The notes under the pieces were generated by a model. That model searched no databases and had not been told where the DNA came from. It saw nothing but the letters and a program-made list of their open reading frames with translations. A stretch of 64,000 nucleotides of DNA, from contig NC_080548.1 of assembly GCF_028640845.1 (NCBI RefSeq), positions 18,845,321-18,909,320 of the forward strand. Direction: 5' to 3'. This DNA is from Ahaetulla prasina. Taxonomy: Eukaryota > Chordata > Lepidosauria > Squamata > Colubridae. Positions 1 through 11,140 of this stretch are shown here, in pieces. The position numbers were made by a program, and so were the translations under genes. The number at the start of each line of letters is the position of its first letter. Within the stretch, counting starts at the first letter, position 1.

Positions 1-900
1 TTGAGGAGATAATTCTGTCAAATGTATATTGATGTCTTTGCAGAAGCTGACTGAAGTGGAATGCCCTCCAGATATAAACCAGATCAGGATATATTAGTTA
101 GACTTCTTTGAGCCCAAGGAAAAAAGGCATGGAATATTTCAGGGAAGAAGACTTTATTCAGGGTCAGTGCAGTACCTTACTAATGAGGTAGAAAGCATAC
201 GGAACCACCTTGGTCGTCAGAAAAAAAAAATCTCAGAACTTGCACTGAAGGGTATCTTTATTAGGTCAGCTTGTGGTTCGAAAATTGCATGGATGGCTTT
301 GAGGTTACAAGAGCTGGTCAACAAGAAAAGAAAAAGAGGCTGAAATTAAAGACATTTTTAAAGCAGAGTTTGGCAAGGTTTTATTCAACTTGCACATGAG
401 AGTAAGCTTGCAAGTACAATACAACCTATCGGGAAGGCTGGTGTGCAAGAATTCAAGTCAGGTAATTCCAGGAATAAGCAATCAATAATAGACCTCTATT
501 TTCTTTTTGACTGTAAAGAACCAAGTGATTCTCTAACCAGAAGGTGTGAGGAGTAACGTGCGTGTACTTCACAAGGTGGTTAAAGATTTAGGAGCCGCAT
601 TTTGCATCCTGGTTAGTATTAACTTTCTTGTAAGGCTGACATGTCGTGCGAAACTAAATTCATTGGTTAATTTATAATTTATAAGGCCTCCTCAGTTAAC
701 AATGGAAATTGGGAGTGGCATTTCTGTCGCTAAACAACACAGTTGTAAAGACAATGTCAGTGGGACTGTGCCACTTAACAAGCAATAGCTACGATTTTGA
801 AGAACAGTGATAAGTATCGCAACTTTGACGACTGAATTTTTACTGGGTTCATAGAATGTGCCAAGACACTTAAAAAAAAACTAAGCTAAGCAAGTTTAAA
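1..900. other. Unidentified sequence with short coding-like stretches
   Basis: No family recognised. Bases about 150-360 read on the plus strand as short open pieces in shifting frames (for example YLTNEVESIRNHLGRQ), interrupted by stops. It may be an old pseudogene or transposon relic. Nothing else is seen. Confidence 0.25.
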
Positions 901-929
901 TGCTGGGCAAAATCCTTTTCGTTTATTTA

Positions 930-1070
930 TTTAGAAAATTTATATTGCTGCCTACTCACACATGGAAACTCAAGGAGGCTTAGAAGGACATAAAAGCACA
1001 ATACAAAAGAAATAAAAAGAAATAAAAATAATAAAATATATATACAGAAATAAATGTAGAGAGATATGTG
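930..1070 (-). repeat. Degenerate L2-type 3' tail
   Basis: The TATATTGCTGCCTACTCAC and GGAGGCTTAGAAGGACATAAAAG pieces resemble a very decayed reverse copy of the 'ACCGCCC..CTCAGGGCGGTTTACAG' LINE tail seen intact elsewhere here. It is followed by A-rich sequence typical of that 3' UTR. Confidence 0.35.
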
Positions 1071-1754
1071 GAAACTCACATTCCGTTCGGGCAAGATAAA
1101 CCTGGTATTTTTCTCTGCTGCTTTAGAGGACTGAGATCAAAACCGTACTAGCCAAATATATATCAGAACTTCCCTTTGATTTTGGTTTAATTGCAGTATT
1201 TTATTTTTTTTACTCTTTATGGGAGCAGCTCAGTAAGAATGAAATTATATTTTACCCCTAGCAAATATGGCAGAACTCTGACACAATCACTTTTTCAAAA
1301 GACAGGTCACTTTCAAAAATAGGAGGCATAAAGGTTTCTGAATAGCAGTCAAAGCAGGAGAAGCCGCAAAAATAGATGGACCAGACCGGCTCAGTGCAAC
1401 AATGGAGAACTATAATAATAAATAACAACAAATCCAAGCAAAATCGATAACCAAGTGCAGATCTGATAAAGATCACGGCACAGAAAATGGATGAAGCACA
1501 AAAGAAATGCTAATGTTCCAAAAGAAGGAAGCCGTAAAATCCTGACGAACGCGTGTTTTATTTCAACACGTGGAAAGAATACATTTTCTTCTGGCGAAGA
1601 AGAATGAAAAAAAGAAGAAAAAATCAAGTATATAATGCCTATTTATATATGGCTTGAATTAATGTGTGTTGGAGATAATAAGCTACTGGAGAACAACTTA
1701 AGATTTCCTGTTCAATGGACTGGGCGAGAAGAAGACATTTTCTTGGTCACAGAA
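1071..1754. other. Intronic sequence, nothing recognised
   Basis: AT-rich. The minus-strand open frames here have no recognisable motif. No repeat or exon was identified. Confidence 0.4.
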
Positions 1755-2282
1755 TCAGTCCATGTCTCAAAAACTGTTAGCCAGTTTGGTCTTAGCGGTT
1801 ATGGCACTAGGCTAGAAACCAGGAGACTGGGAGTTCTAGTCCCGCGTTAGGAATGAAAGCCAGTTGGGTGACTTTGGGCCAATCACCAGGAGACTGTGAG
1901 TTCTAGTCCAGCTTTAGGCACGAGAGCTGGTTGGGTGACATTGGGCCAATCACCAGGAGACTGAGTTCTAGTCCAGCTTTAGGCACGAGAGCTGGTTGGG
2001 TGACATTGGGCCAATCACCAGGAGACTGTGAGTTCTAGTCCAGCTTTAGGCACGAGAGCTGGTTGGGTGACATTGGGCCAATCGCCAGGAGACTGTGAGT
2101 TCTAGTCCAGCTTTAGGCACGAAAACTGGCTGGGTTACTTTGGGCCAGTCACACTTTCTCAGCCCAATTCACTTCCCAGGGGTTCTTATGGGAAAAATAG
2201 GAGGACAAAGAAATATGAGTCATGTTCCCCACCTTGAGTTATTTATAAAAATAACAAAGGCAGGACAAAATAAATAAAAGTC
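1755..2282 (+). repeat. tRNA-derived SINE with 5-fold internal tandem amplification
   Basis: The head GGTCTTAGCGGTTATGGCAC is tRNA-like (A box) and GAGTTCTAGTCC is the B box. The tail is CACCTTGAGTTATTTATAAAAATAACAAAGG, the same as in the copies at 13382 and 23758. Between head and tail, the B-box module of about 67 bp is repeated, with GAGTTCTAGTCC at 1831, 1898, 1963, 2030 and 2097 (spacing 67, 65, 67, 67). Pol III-type retroposon. Direction is set by the tail. Confidence 0.8.
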
Positions 2283-2459
2283 ACTTCATTTCAAACCCAA
2301 GGGCTTTCTCGAAGATGGTCAAAGTCATGGTTCTGTGCATACTTAAATTTATAACCCTTCTTACAAAAAATAATAATCCATAAACTTGACATTTTATCCT
2401 GTTGGATAAGTGGTTAACTGTGTAGGATACTTTGCCATCTAGATGTCTCAAATCTCAAG

Positions 2460-2993
2460 TGTTCTGTCCCCCCTCGCCTCTGTCTGAGCGATGGCTTAAT
2501 TAGCCGGCACTATCAGCTCTGGCAGCAAACTAGCGAGCGTCTGCCAAGTGACTCTGTTATCTCACTTGATGCCGATGAGTCACCCAGGAACAAACAGTAC
2601 TTCAGCTCTAGTTAAGCAGTTGATTTGCCTGCTACGAAGAGGCATAGCAGCCCTCGCTGGTTTTATATCCTGTGGGGTGTGGCTCCATGACTCAGCACTT
2701 CCTAGGCCTGCCCCACCCCTGCTTCTGTTGTTCCCGCCTCTCCTGCCTACGAAACCTAGGGTCCAGCCAGGCCTGATTGCCATCAGCTGGGTCTGGAGGC
2801 GTGGCCTGGGGGGGGGAAGAGTCAGGGGATGGAGGCCTCGTTATCTCCTCCACCTGGCCTGCCTCTGGCTCCTGGAGCTGAGCCAGGGAAGCCGGTGCTC
2901 CCAAGGTAAGTCCTGATGGCCCTTCCCCCTCACTTTCCAAGTCACTTTCTGGCAGGGGCCCGGCTCGGGGGGGGCGGGGGTGCAGACCCAACA
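2460..2993 (-). mobile_element. Solo LTR, family A, 5-bp TSD
   Basis: Begins TGTTCTGTCC and ends GACCCAACA, flanked by perfect 5-bp duplications TCAAG (2455-2459 and 2994-2998). On the minus strand it holds a TGAGTCA site, a CCACACCCC box and a TATA box (GATATAAAA, about 2660-2670). An open minus-strand frame upstream of the TATA ends in an Arg-rich stretch. The copy at 27951-28469 is the same family. No internal retroviral region is present, so this is a recombination-generated solo LTR. Superfamily (gypsy or ERV) not determined. Confidence 0.85.
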
Positions 2994-2998
2994 TCAAG

Positions 2999-3952
2999 AC
3001 AGAAGGAAGGAGGAATTTAAAAAGTTGGACCTCATCAAAAGACAAAAAGCCTCTTCTTTGGATGGCAGTGCATAATTGTATCTTGACTTCAGAATGCAAC
3101 AAGCCATCCTTACTCTAGTCTACTCTATTTCACCTTGCATTTAGTAAAAGTTTCCTCATTCTTGCTCTAATCTGTAGGGATTCGTGTATTACAACTCCTT
3201 GACAATGCATTGTTTATTGTCTCTCTTAAGTCTTGGCTCTGTTTTCTTCAAATCTCTGGGCGCTGCACACACCATACGTGCTTTGCAATGGTTGGGAAGT
3301 TAACCGCATTTCGTTTTCATTTTTAGACGACAAAGAAGCCAGCAGGTTGGATAAACATGCTGGTTTCTCTTTTATAGACCCGAGCTCAGGATGAATTGGG
3401 ACCTGGCTGAATTTTATTCATTTCTAATTGATCCCATGTGGACCTGAGTTTTGAGCAATTGGGCTTTTGCAGGCACTTAACTGGAATTAGTATGAAATAT
3501 TATAAATTCTGCTTACTGCTTTTAGCTTTGATTATATTTATCATGCTTGAAGAGGGGGAGGAGACGAAGAGGAAAGAGTCTTCGGGGAAAGAGATGGCCC
3601 AGAGAGGGGGAGATTGCTTTCAACAACTTTACAGGGAAGTTCAGACATCCAAAAGTACAGCAAGCTGTGGATTCTTTCTGTTATTGTTTATTTTTTTGTT
3701 GCAATTGTCATCTTCTTGACAGAGATCAAAACAAGTGCATTGGCCCTGAAAATAAAAAGATGAAATGCTATGTAAATATAGACTTCCGTAATAATATGTG
3801 TCCAGTTTTCAATTCCATGTTTGCGCTGGTCCATTACTTACATCTTGATTTTTAACTTATTTGCTTTTCTAGCTGTAGGAAATTATGAATAACCACTATG
3901 AGATTCATGATGTAAAAACCATAATTTATATACTGAGATATAATGGTAGTCC
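2999..3952. other. Intronic sequence with one hydrophobic short frame
   Basis: Mostly unrecognised. The plus frame ending about 3747 contains a hydrophobic run (WILSVIVYFFVAIVIFL) that could be a transmembrane segment. It lacks an upstream start or clear splice acceptor and is not identifiable. Confidence 0.3.
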
Positions 3953-4210
3953 TCGACTTACAGCCCATTCGTTTAATGACAGTTACGTTGGCATTGAAAA
4001 AAGTGACTTGCCATCATCCCTTGGACTTACCTCTGTTGCAGCATCCCAATAAACCATGATCAAAATTTGACACTTGGCAACCAGCACTATGATGGCTGCG
4101 ATGTCCCAGAGTCATGTGATTCCTACTCGTAAGCTTTCTAGCAGCTTCTGATAAGTAGCCAAGGTGGAAAGCTGGATTTGCTTAATGACAGCAACAAGAA
4201 AGGCCATAAT
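3953..4210 (-). mobile_element. TA-MITE (Tc1/mariner-like), truncated
   Basis: Starts GGTAGTCCTCGACTTACAG, one terminal inverted repeat of the family seen complete at 42062-42453, and follows that family's reverse form through GATCAAAATTTGACACTTGGCAACCAG. The far end is lost. Confidence 0.7.
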
Positions 4211-4349
4211 ATGGTACGCCACCCTGAGTTGTTGGATACGAGATGGGCAGCAAATAAATTTCAGAAACAAACCAGCAAACTAATAAATTGGGTATATCTC
4301 ATTCAATCGCCACAGGTAAGTTTCAATGACTTCAACATTGCTGGAGCTT

Positions 4350-4990
4350 AAAGTTGTTGTTGTTAGTTGCGAAGTCGTGTCCGACCCATCGCGACCCCAT
4401 GGACAACGTTCCTCCAGGCCTTCCTGTCCTCTACCATCCTCTGGAGTCCATTTAAGCTCACACCGACTGCTTCAGTGACTCCATCCAGCCACCTCGTTCT
4501 CTGTCGTCCCCTTCCTCTTTTGCCCTCAATCTTTCCCAGCATTAGGCCCTTCTCCCGTGAGTCCTTCCTTCTCCTTAGATGGCCAAAGTATTTGAGTTTC
4601 ATCTTCAGGATCTGGCCTTCTAAAGAGCAGTCAGGATTGATCTCCTCTAGGACTGACCAATTTGATCACCTTGCAGTCCAAGGGACTCGCAGTAGTTCAT
4701 CACCAGAGTTCAAAGGCCTCAATTCTTTGACGCTCAGCCTTCCTTACAGTCCAACTTTAAAACCATAGCTTTGACTATATGCACTTTTGTTGGCAGGGTG
4801 ATGTCTTGGAGCTTAAAATACAGGAGCGTTTTCTTAGAACAATGTTTCTGACGGCCATTTTTAAGTCCTTCTCCAGCACCTTTGCTTGCTTGCGACCACC
4901 CGATTCTCCACATGCGATATTTTTTCCTTCTCAGTTTCTGGGAAAGTGGTCTACTATATTTAGCACTCTGCGTTAATTTGATATTTGTAA
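4350..4990 (-). pseudogene. Bov-B (RTE) LINE, 3' fragment of the ORF2 C-terminus
   Basis: The minus-strand frame 4363-4602 reads KLKYFGHLRRRKDSREKGL, then GKIEGKRGRGRQRTRWLDG, then LQRMVEDRKAWRNVVHGV, the diagnostic Bov-B C-terminal region. A further frame about 4734-4830 gives DITLPTKVHIVKAMV, a segment just upstream in Bov-B ORF2, in a different phase. The copy is therefore 5'-truncated and frameshifted. Bov-B is the presumed mobiliser of Sauria-type SINEs such as those at 14980, 25614 and 32946. Confidence 0.88.
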
Positions 4991-5865
4991 GCCACGTCTT
5001 GTGTAAATGCCAAAACCGTATAAGGATGAAACAATAGCCCTCTTCAAAAACATTGGCTCTAGATTTAGCCAGAGCACAAGGGATGCTGGTGAATGATTGC
5101 AGGTTTGAATAACACCTCCTGAACATAAAAAGCTTTGCCTTTTAATGAAAAATACTTTGTCAGGAGAAGGATTACAAGAGGACATCCCCCCCCCCACTAA
5201 ATGCTTTTAGCAAGTTTTAAAATGCTACAGAAAACCCAGTCAGAATTCTTTCCCTGCATTTAGATGAGAGACAGCCCAGGATAAATATATGTAAGCTGAA
5301 ATTGCCTTGGCTGCAGAATTTGGATTTCTGAGCAATGCGTGTCAGAAGCTTTGCTTGATGCCTGATGTCATTCTTCAAAGGATGCCTCTGGAACACTTCA
5401 AGAGAAGACTAAAGCCCATTTCTATTGACACAGGATGGTTCGCTGAGCTTTTGTGAAAGGCCGCGAATGAAAATTTAATCAGAACCGTGCAAGGTTATCT
5501 GCATTGACTTGGTTGGTTGTCATTTCTCCGGAACTGTTCAGACAATCGGTGTGGGAGGTAGCAGAACAAAGCAAGGGCAAGGAACGGCAGGGAAAAACGA
5601 AAGGCACTGATGAAAGTAGCCGTCATCCTGGAGGCTTAACTCGGGGTCTGTTTCGATTTAGTTGATGGTTGCTTTATGGCCCAACCTGCTTGATGAATTG
5701 GAATATGAGAGCCTATTCCACATTAAAGAGTCATTTTAGCTGTGGATTTAAATAACAGAAGCCGTAGAGGCTTAACATCTGCCCTCTTCAGATTGGTCTT
5801 TCATAGCTGATTTAAAAACAAGAATTAAAACAGCTGCCCTCCAGCCGGTTATTTTTCATATAAAA
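4991..5865. other. Intronic sequence, nothing recognised
   Basis: No repeat family or exon identified. Confidence 0.4.
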
Positions 5866-5867
5866 AA

Positions 5868-6133
5868 GGGGCTCTGAGGTGTGGCTCAGGCTGTAAGATA
5901 GCCTGTTATTAAACACAGCTGCCTGCAATTACTGCAGGCTCGAGTCCCACCAGGCCCAAGGTTGACTCAGCCTTCCATCCTTTATAAGGTAGGTAAAATG
6001 AGGACCCAGATTGTTGGGGGGGCAATAAGTTGACTTTGTAAATATACAAATAGAATGAGACTATTGCCTTACACAATGTAAGCCGCCCTGAGTCTTCGGA
6101 GAAGGGCGGGATATAAATGTAAAAAAAAAAAAA
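5868..6133 (+). repeat. tRNA-derived SINE with L2-type tail
   Basis: GGGGCTCTGAGGTGTGGCTCAG (A-box region), GGCTCGAGTCCCACC (B box), the body AAGGTTGACTCAGCCTTCC, then the tail CCGCCCTGAGTCTTCGGAG and GGGCGGGATATAAAT, then poly(A). The tail resembles the end of the L2 LINEs at 46327-46985 and 51084-51940. Confidence 0.85.
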
Positions 6134-6475
6134 AATCTTTGTTTGATTAAATCTCCCAGAACTGGTAGCCATTGGTCATCCTAGCGGGGCATTTGAGTTG
6201 TAAATCTTAAAACATCTCAAAAAATATAACATTAGGGAGGAATGAATTAGTGCTTTGAAATTACGACTAGATGATCATCTGGATTCTCCCAATGAGAGGT
6301 AAACCATCAGGTACCACAGGGTTGTCCCCAAGTATGGCAAATGGGGTGGTGTGAAGTCATAGCTGTGAGTCCTCATTGGTCCACCTTGGACCCTTTTCCT
6401 ATCAGCAAAGCTTGTGTTCACATGCAGCCTTCTCTGATTGGTTTAGTTCCAAGCTGGGAGAAGACACTGGAAACA
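6134..6475. other. Intronic sequence, nothing recognised
   Basis: No repeat family or exon identified. Confidence 0.35.
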
Positions 6476-6619
6476 TGAAGGCTGATTGGAAAGATGGTTT
6501 AATGGTAAAGGCCCATTTTTCACCCTCCCAGAACCTCCGTGCGGGCCCAGGACGTATCTGGCATCCAAAATGGGCCATGTGGAGACTCCTGGGAGTGGTG
6601 GGGCAGGGTGGGAGGAGAC

Positions 6620-6712
6620 AGCCAGTCCTTGCAACTACCGGTTCGGTGAACCAGATGTAAAATTAGCATCCAGTTTGCCCGAACTGGTCTGAACCGGCTG
6701 AATCTCACCCCT
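6620..6712. repeat. hAT-MITE fragment
   Basis: Contains CTACCGGTTCGGTGAACCAG and ends GAACCGGCTGAATCTCACCCCTG, the 'CCGGTT..CACCCCTG' end of the hAT-like family. The left end is unclear and may extend upstream. Confidence 0.55.
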
Positions 6713-7996
6713 GGTTCTATCATGTTACAAAGCAGATTCAGGAGCCTTTCCAGGTCTTGTGTGTGAAATTGGCTGCCCTCTTTTGCTAGTATTGCTGCTT
6801 AGTTTTTGCAGTCTTCTAATCTGAGAAGGATTGGTGGCATTGAACACGTTTAATATGCAAGGTTAAATTCCTTGCACCTCCTGTGGGGAAAAAAAAATCA
6901 GATAATAGTGACAAGAAAATTCTTAGAAAATCTGTTTGGGCAATTCTGGATTGCTTAGAGGATGAACAAGAGAGAGAAAGAAGAGAAATAGTATAAAAAA
7001 TTAGACTCGAATGTTTTCCCTTTCAATAGATAGGCTTCTTGTTAATGATTAAATTCTGGGACATGGCTCTAGGGCAGGCAGCTTAATTATTACAACCCTG
7101 AATTTGGTGATACATTTTTAGATTATTATTTCTATTGACTGTTTCCATTATTTCTGTTTACTGTTCATTGATTGCAATCTCTTCTGGGATCTGTTAATAC
7201 AAGGCAGGTGATACACATGTCTATAAAAGATAAAAACATCCTTCAGGTATTCAGACTCTTAGTTGGTGGTTTAAAAAAATAAATATGTGAATGAATTGTT
7301 GTTTTTCTTCTCTTATAAACTCTGAGAATTGAAATTTAAAGACTGCTCAATGCAGGGATCCAAAGCCTTCCATATAGGAGATCAGTTCAGCCTTCCTCCA
7401 ATTGAAATGGAGTTCCCTTCTCTGAGTAATTGGTTCTGATTTTTTTGAAGTGATCTAACCATTAGAAAGATTTTCCTCCCCTAATGTTCCAGTGGAATCT
7501 GCCCTCCTGTAACTTAAATCCATTATTGTAGGAGATGAGCAGGCAGAGCTAGAAGGTGGAGTTAAATGTGCCATCAGTTTAGAGTCCCTGTGTTCCCAGA
7601 CCTAAGTCCAGTTCTCCTTGAATTCTGTTGACCCGTATCTAGTGTCAATTTAGTGCTGACTGTTAGTTGACTAGATTCTTTTGTATAGGTTGTAATAGTA
7701 AATCCTCTGGGCTTAATGAATGGTTCTTTGCTTCTGCTTGGCCTTCTGGTATGACGGTGAGGAGGTGTGGAAGTTGAATAGGACAATTTTTCAGGTAGTT
7801 CAAGAATGCGATCCCATCCCTCTCTCCACCAGTATCCTTCACATGTCCATCTCCAATGATATCTTATAACTCATTCTATACTTGGAAGTTATCCCTTAAA
7901 AGAACAGCTACAGCTAGAATCAGAAACATCTGTGCAATGTGATCAGAACAGTAGCTTTTAGCATCTTAGACAATGATGTATTGTTATGCTCTGGTT
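6713..7996. other. Intronic sequence, nothing recognised
   Basis: About 1.3 kb without a recognisable repeat or exon; probably old or unique intron. Confidence 0.4.
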
Positions 7997-8282
7997 CAGT
8001 GGTGGCATTCACCAGTTGTAACAACTGGTTCGCTGCGCGCGTGCTTCCACACATGCTCAATACGATCAAAAATTACTTTCTACTGAATTCAGAGTGAGTA
8101 AAACAGCTGAGGAGCGGCAATCCACTCTGCCACGCCTATCAACTGGGCTTAAAACAAAAGAAATATAGGTAGGTTATAGTGCAGGGGTGGGCAGGCCCAT
8201 CTGATCATTGGAGTGAACTGGTTTGCTCTCAGCTGATCGTCGGAGCTACTGGTATGCCCGAACCAGCTGAATCCCACTCCTG
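7997..8282. mobile_element. hAT-like MITE
   Basis: Begins CAGTGGTGGCATTCACC and ends GCTGAATCCCACTCCTG. It is flanked by 8-bp duplications CTCTGGTT and CTCTGGAT (7 of 8). Nonautonomous; no transposase. Confidence 0.75.
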
Positions 8283-9347
8283 CTCTGGATGGGCTCTGCT
8301 CACTGGGTTTTCCAAGCAGGAGATGCTCCAGGAAGTTTCCTGTTTGTTCTGGGACCTTGTTAGGAAAATAAACTCATACAGTATCTGCTCTGGTGTGTTC
8401 CTGAATGTCTTGCTTAGAAAAGCTCATTAGACTGAACAATTACAGTATCGACGAGCAAGTAGTGGAACAATTATAGATGGAAAGAGGTGGAGATCACTGG
8501 CCCATTTCACCATTCATAATTGTAAAGCAGGTAATAAAATTTTATTTTGTCTGTTTAGATCAGGAGTGGTTAATATACAGCTTGATTTTCAAGGCTTCTT
8601 TTCTGGGTATAACTAGTCAGAGAACTCTGATCTAGCATGAGGGAGGGAGGGAGGGAGGAAGGAGGCGGCAAAGAGAGGCAAAGAGATGAAAAGGATAGTC
8701 TTTGCCTGCAATATTTTGACCCACCCAGTGCCAACATGCAAACTCCAATTGAATCTAGTTCTGGGTAGGGAGCATGTTTTTTCCTCCTGTGACTTGAGTG
8801 TTTGGCACCATCATTTCAACGAAAGCTCCATAAATCTCTTAAATGTCAGGAATGCCAAATATGGAAATTGCTTGGAAGAAAGATTGTTTGTGTTTTCACA
8901 TGCACAGATGCTATACGTATTCCCAACTTTTGATCTAAAATTGGCGCAGAGAGCTGATCCCCATTAAATCCAATTTAATTCCGGAGATATTGACTTCACC
9001 TGGCTGTTGTTGATCAAGTCAGATTGAATCCCCTTCCTTTTGAAAATTGCAGTAGAAATACGCCTCTCCTTCTAAAAAGACACGGAATATCTTTATCTAC
9101 GCACATATACATACCAGCCCCAGAGTTTTAAATCATAGCCCCTTTCCTCCTGACTTTATGAATCAATGGACTTTTGGACATTTTGATCTCAATTTTTATT
9201 TGATTTCTGAGATTTCAGTTCCCGGTTTCTGTAATGGTTCTGTTTCATATAGCCCAGTAGTAGGTTGCAGGTTAGCAACGTAGGTTCCCGATGGTTCCTA
9301 ACTTGCTATCCTGCACCCTACTGCTGGGCCAGTCATAATCTGTTAGG
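8283..9347. other. Intronic sequence with short GGGA repeat
   Basis: A (GGGA)n run sits near 8638-8660. The rest shows no recognised repeat or exon. Confidence 0.35.
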
Positions 9348-10060
9348 TGTCAGCCCTGAAGCTGGCCTCACCCAGGCCATTTTTTAGGCTTCAGGGTTGC
9401 CATACTGGAACTAAGTGATAGGGAGGGGGGAATAGAGCAGGGGTGAAATTAAAAAAAACAACCCCTACTGGTTCTGTGGGCGTGGCTTGGTGGGCGTGGC
9501 AGGGGAAGGATACTGCAGAATCTCCATTCTCACCCCACTCCAGGGGAAGGATACTGCAAAATCTCCATTTCCACCCCACTCCTGAGGGAAGGATACTGTA
9601 AAATCTCCATTCCCACCCCACTCCAGGGGAAGGATACTGCAGAATCCCATTCCCTCCCCACTCTGGGGCCAGCCAGAGGTTATATTTGCTAGTATTTCCG
9701 CTACAGGTTCTCCAGAACCTGTTAGAACCTGCTGAATTTCACTCCTGGATAGAGATAGCTGGGGTTTTGTAGCCAAAACAAAATAGTTTCTCCTGTGAAC
9801 CAAGGACATTCCAACAGCTGGCTGAAGAGAGGAGAGAGTAACTAAGCAACTGGCCAGCACCTAGATTGGATAATGTGACTCATTGTTTGGGAGGAAAGGG
9901 AAACTTTCACTTTTTAATTAGGTGAAAACCACGGGAACACTCAGAGTTGGTTTACCACCAATCTGTGCCATTATGAGATCTCCAAATAAAGCTGTTCTTT
10001 GAAGAATCTACCTGGCTCAGAGTTCTGTTTGCTATGGGTGTATTACTTGGAACGCTGACA
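9348..10060 (+). mobile_element. Solo LTR, family C, split by a hAT MITE
   Basis: Starts TGTCAGCCCTGAAGC and ends GAACGCTGACA, an inverted-repeat pair (TGTCAG/CTGACA). The flanks are TTAGG and TTCGG (4 of 5). CCAAATAAAGCTGTTC near 9990 is the poly(A)-signal region. A second copy with similar body (AGTTTCTCCTGTG.. versus CGTTTTCTTGTGGG..) lies at 24741-25165. The MITE at 9437-9748 interrupts it. Confidence 0.72.
9437..9748. mobile_element. hAT-like MITE with four 41-bp monomers
   Basis: Begins CAGGGGTGAAATT and ends TGAATTTCACTCCTG. Inside, GGGGAAGGATACTGCA..ATCTCCATTC..CCACCCCACTC repeats about four times at 41-bp spacing. This is the same monomer that is expanded to 19 copies at 47310-48090. 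It lies inside the LTR 9348-10060, so it is younger. Confidence 0.75.
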
Positions 10061-11140
10061 TTCGGCCAATCTGCATTAGAGAATTTTGTTATGGTGGGAG
10101 GAAAAAAAAATGGAGGAAGAAAGGCTGTGTTGGCTGCTCTAAATGAAGAAACATGACATTAAAATTATATTTGTCATTTACAGTGTTGTAATGCCGTCTT
10201 GCCCGGGAGTTAGTTAAAAAGTCTGGGAATTAAAGTGCCCATATAGCTAGAGGACAGCAGCTTAAGGAAGCCTGGCATATCTTGCTGTGAAATTGCTAAA
10301 CTAGCCCTCCTTATTCTGATTAAAAAAAAATAAAACAACCAACACCACGTTGCGCATTATGCTTTGTATAGAAAGCATTTAATACTGGAGTCGGGGATTT
10401 GAAAGGTGATGTCAAACTCAGCATGGTTTCATTGAGTTGGCTTCATTTTTCTTCCTTTAGCAGTTCGGTTCTCTCTTGTCCTCAATTACTTTGATCATCT
10501 GAAATCTGTTAGCAGCCCTGCTTTATTCATAGCTTGCCAAGGCCGTCTTTCGGTGGTTGGTGACTTTTCCTGCTCTCCCCCCACCCTTCTTTTAAATTCC
10601 TTGGAGCCTTCTCAAGGGGATTAAGCGTTCTTAAGTAGTTAGGAAGCAACAAGTAGCAGCCTCTTGAAGACTGGAATTAGCTCTGCCAGATGGTTCTTCG
10701 AGATGCGGGCCTTTAATTTTAGAGGTCAAAATACCGCTTTGGATTGTACGGTGTTTGGAAGTCCACAGGAGATGCGTTTAGTGTGTTTGTGACTGTGCCC
10801 AGGTAGATGTGGAACGGCTTTTTAAAAATAGCCTCAGACTTGTGACTTCCTCTTGTTTTACGTTTAGTTTCTTGCAGACCAGCTTGCTAAGATCCACCAA
10901 TCTCGTGGCCAAGGATCAAGGAGGTGCTTTTAAAAATAATAATTAAAAAAAAAACTGGATTTTTTTTTTAATTTGAGGAAGAAGAAGTAGTTTCGCTTCT
11001 CACCCAGCAACCTTCATCGGTTGTATCTGGATGGTGGGGAAATGAAAGGCTAGATACGCCAATGTTTTCTTCTTACTCAAAGAAGTTGGGACGGATAGTG
11101 ATTGGACCATGTGATGGACTGATGGGTGCAGGGGCTGGAT
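10061..11140. other. Intronic sequence, nothing recognised
   Basis: No repeat or exon identified; candidate unique intron. Confidence 0.4.

Noticed and set aside
1831..2163. CRISPR-like array (five repeats at 67 bp)
   Set aside because: Whole 67-bp units are repeated with no unique spacers, inside a eukaryotic SINE.
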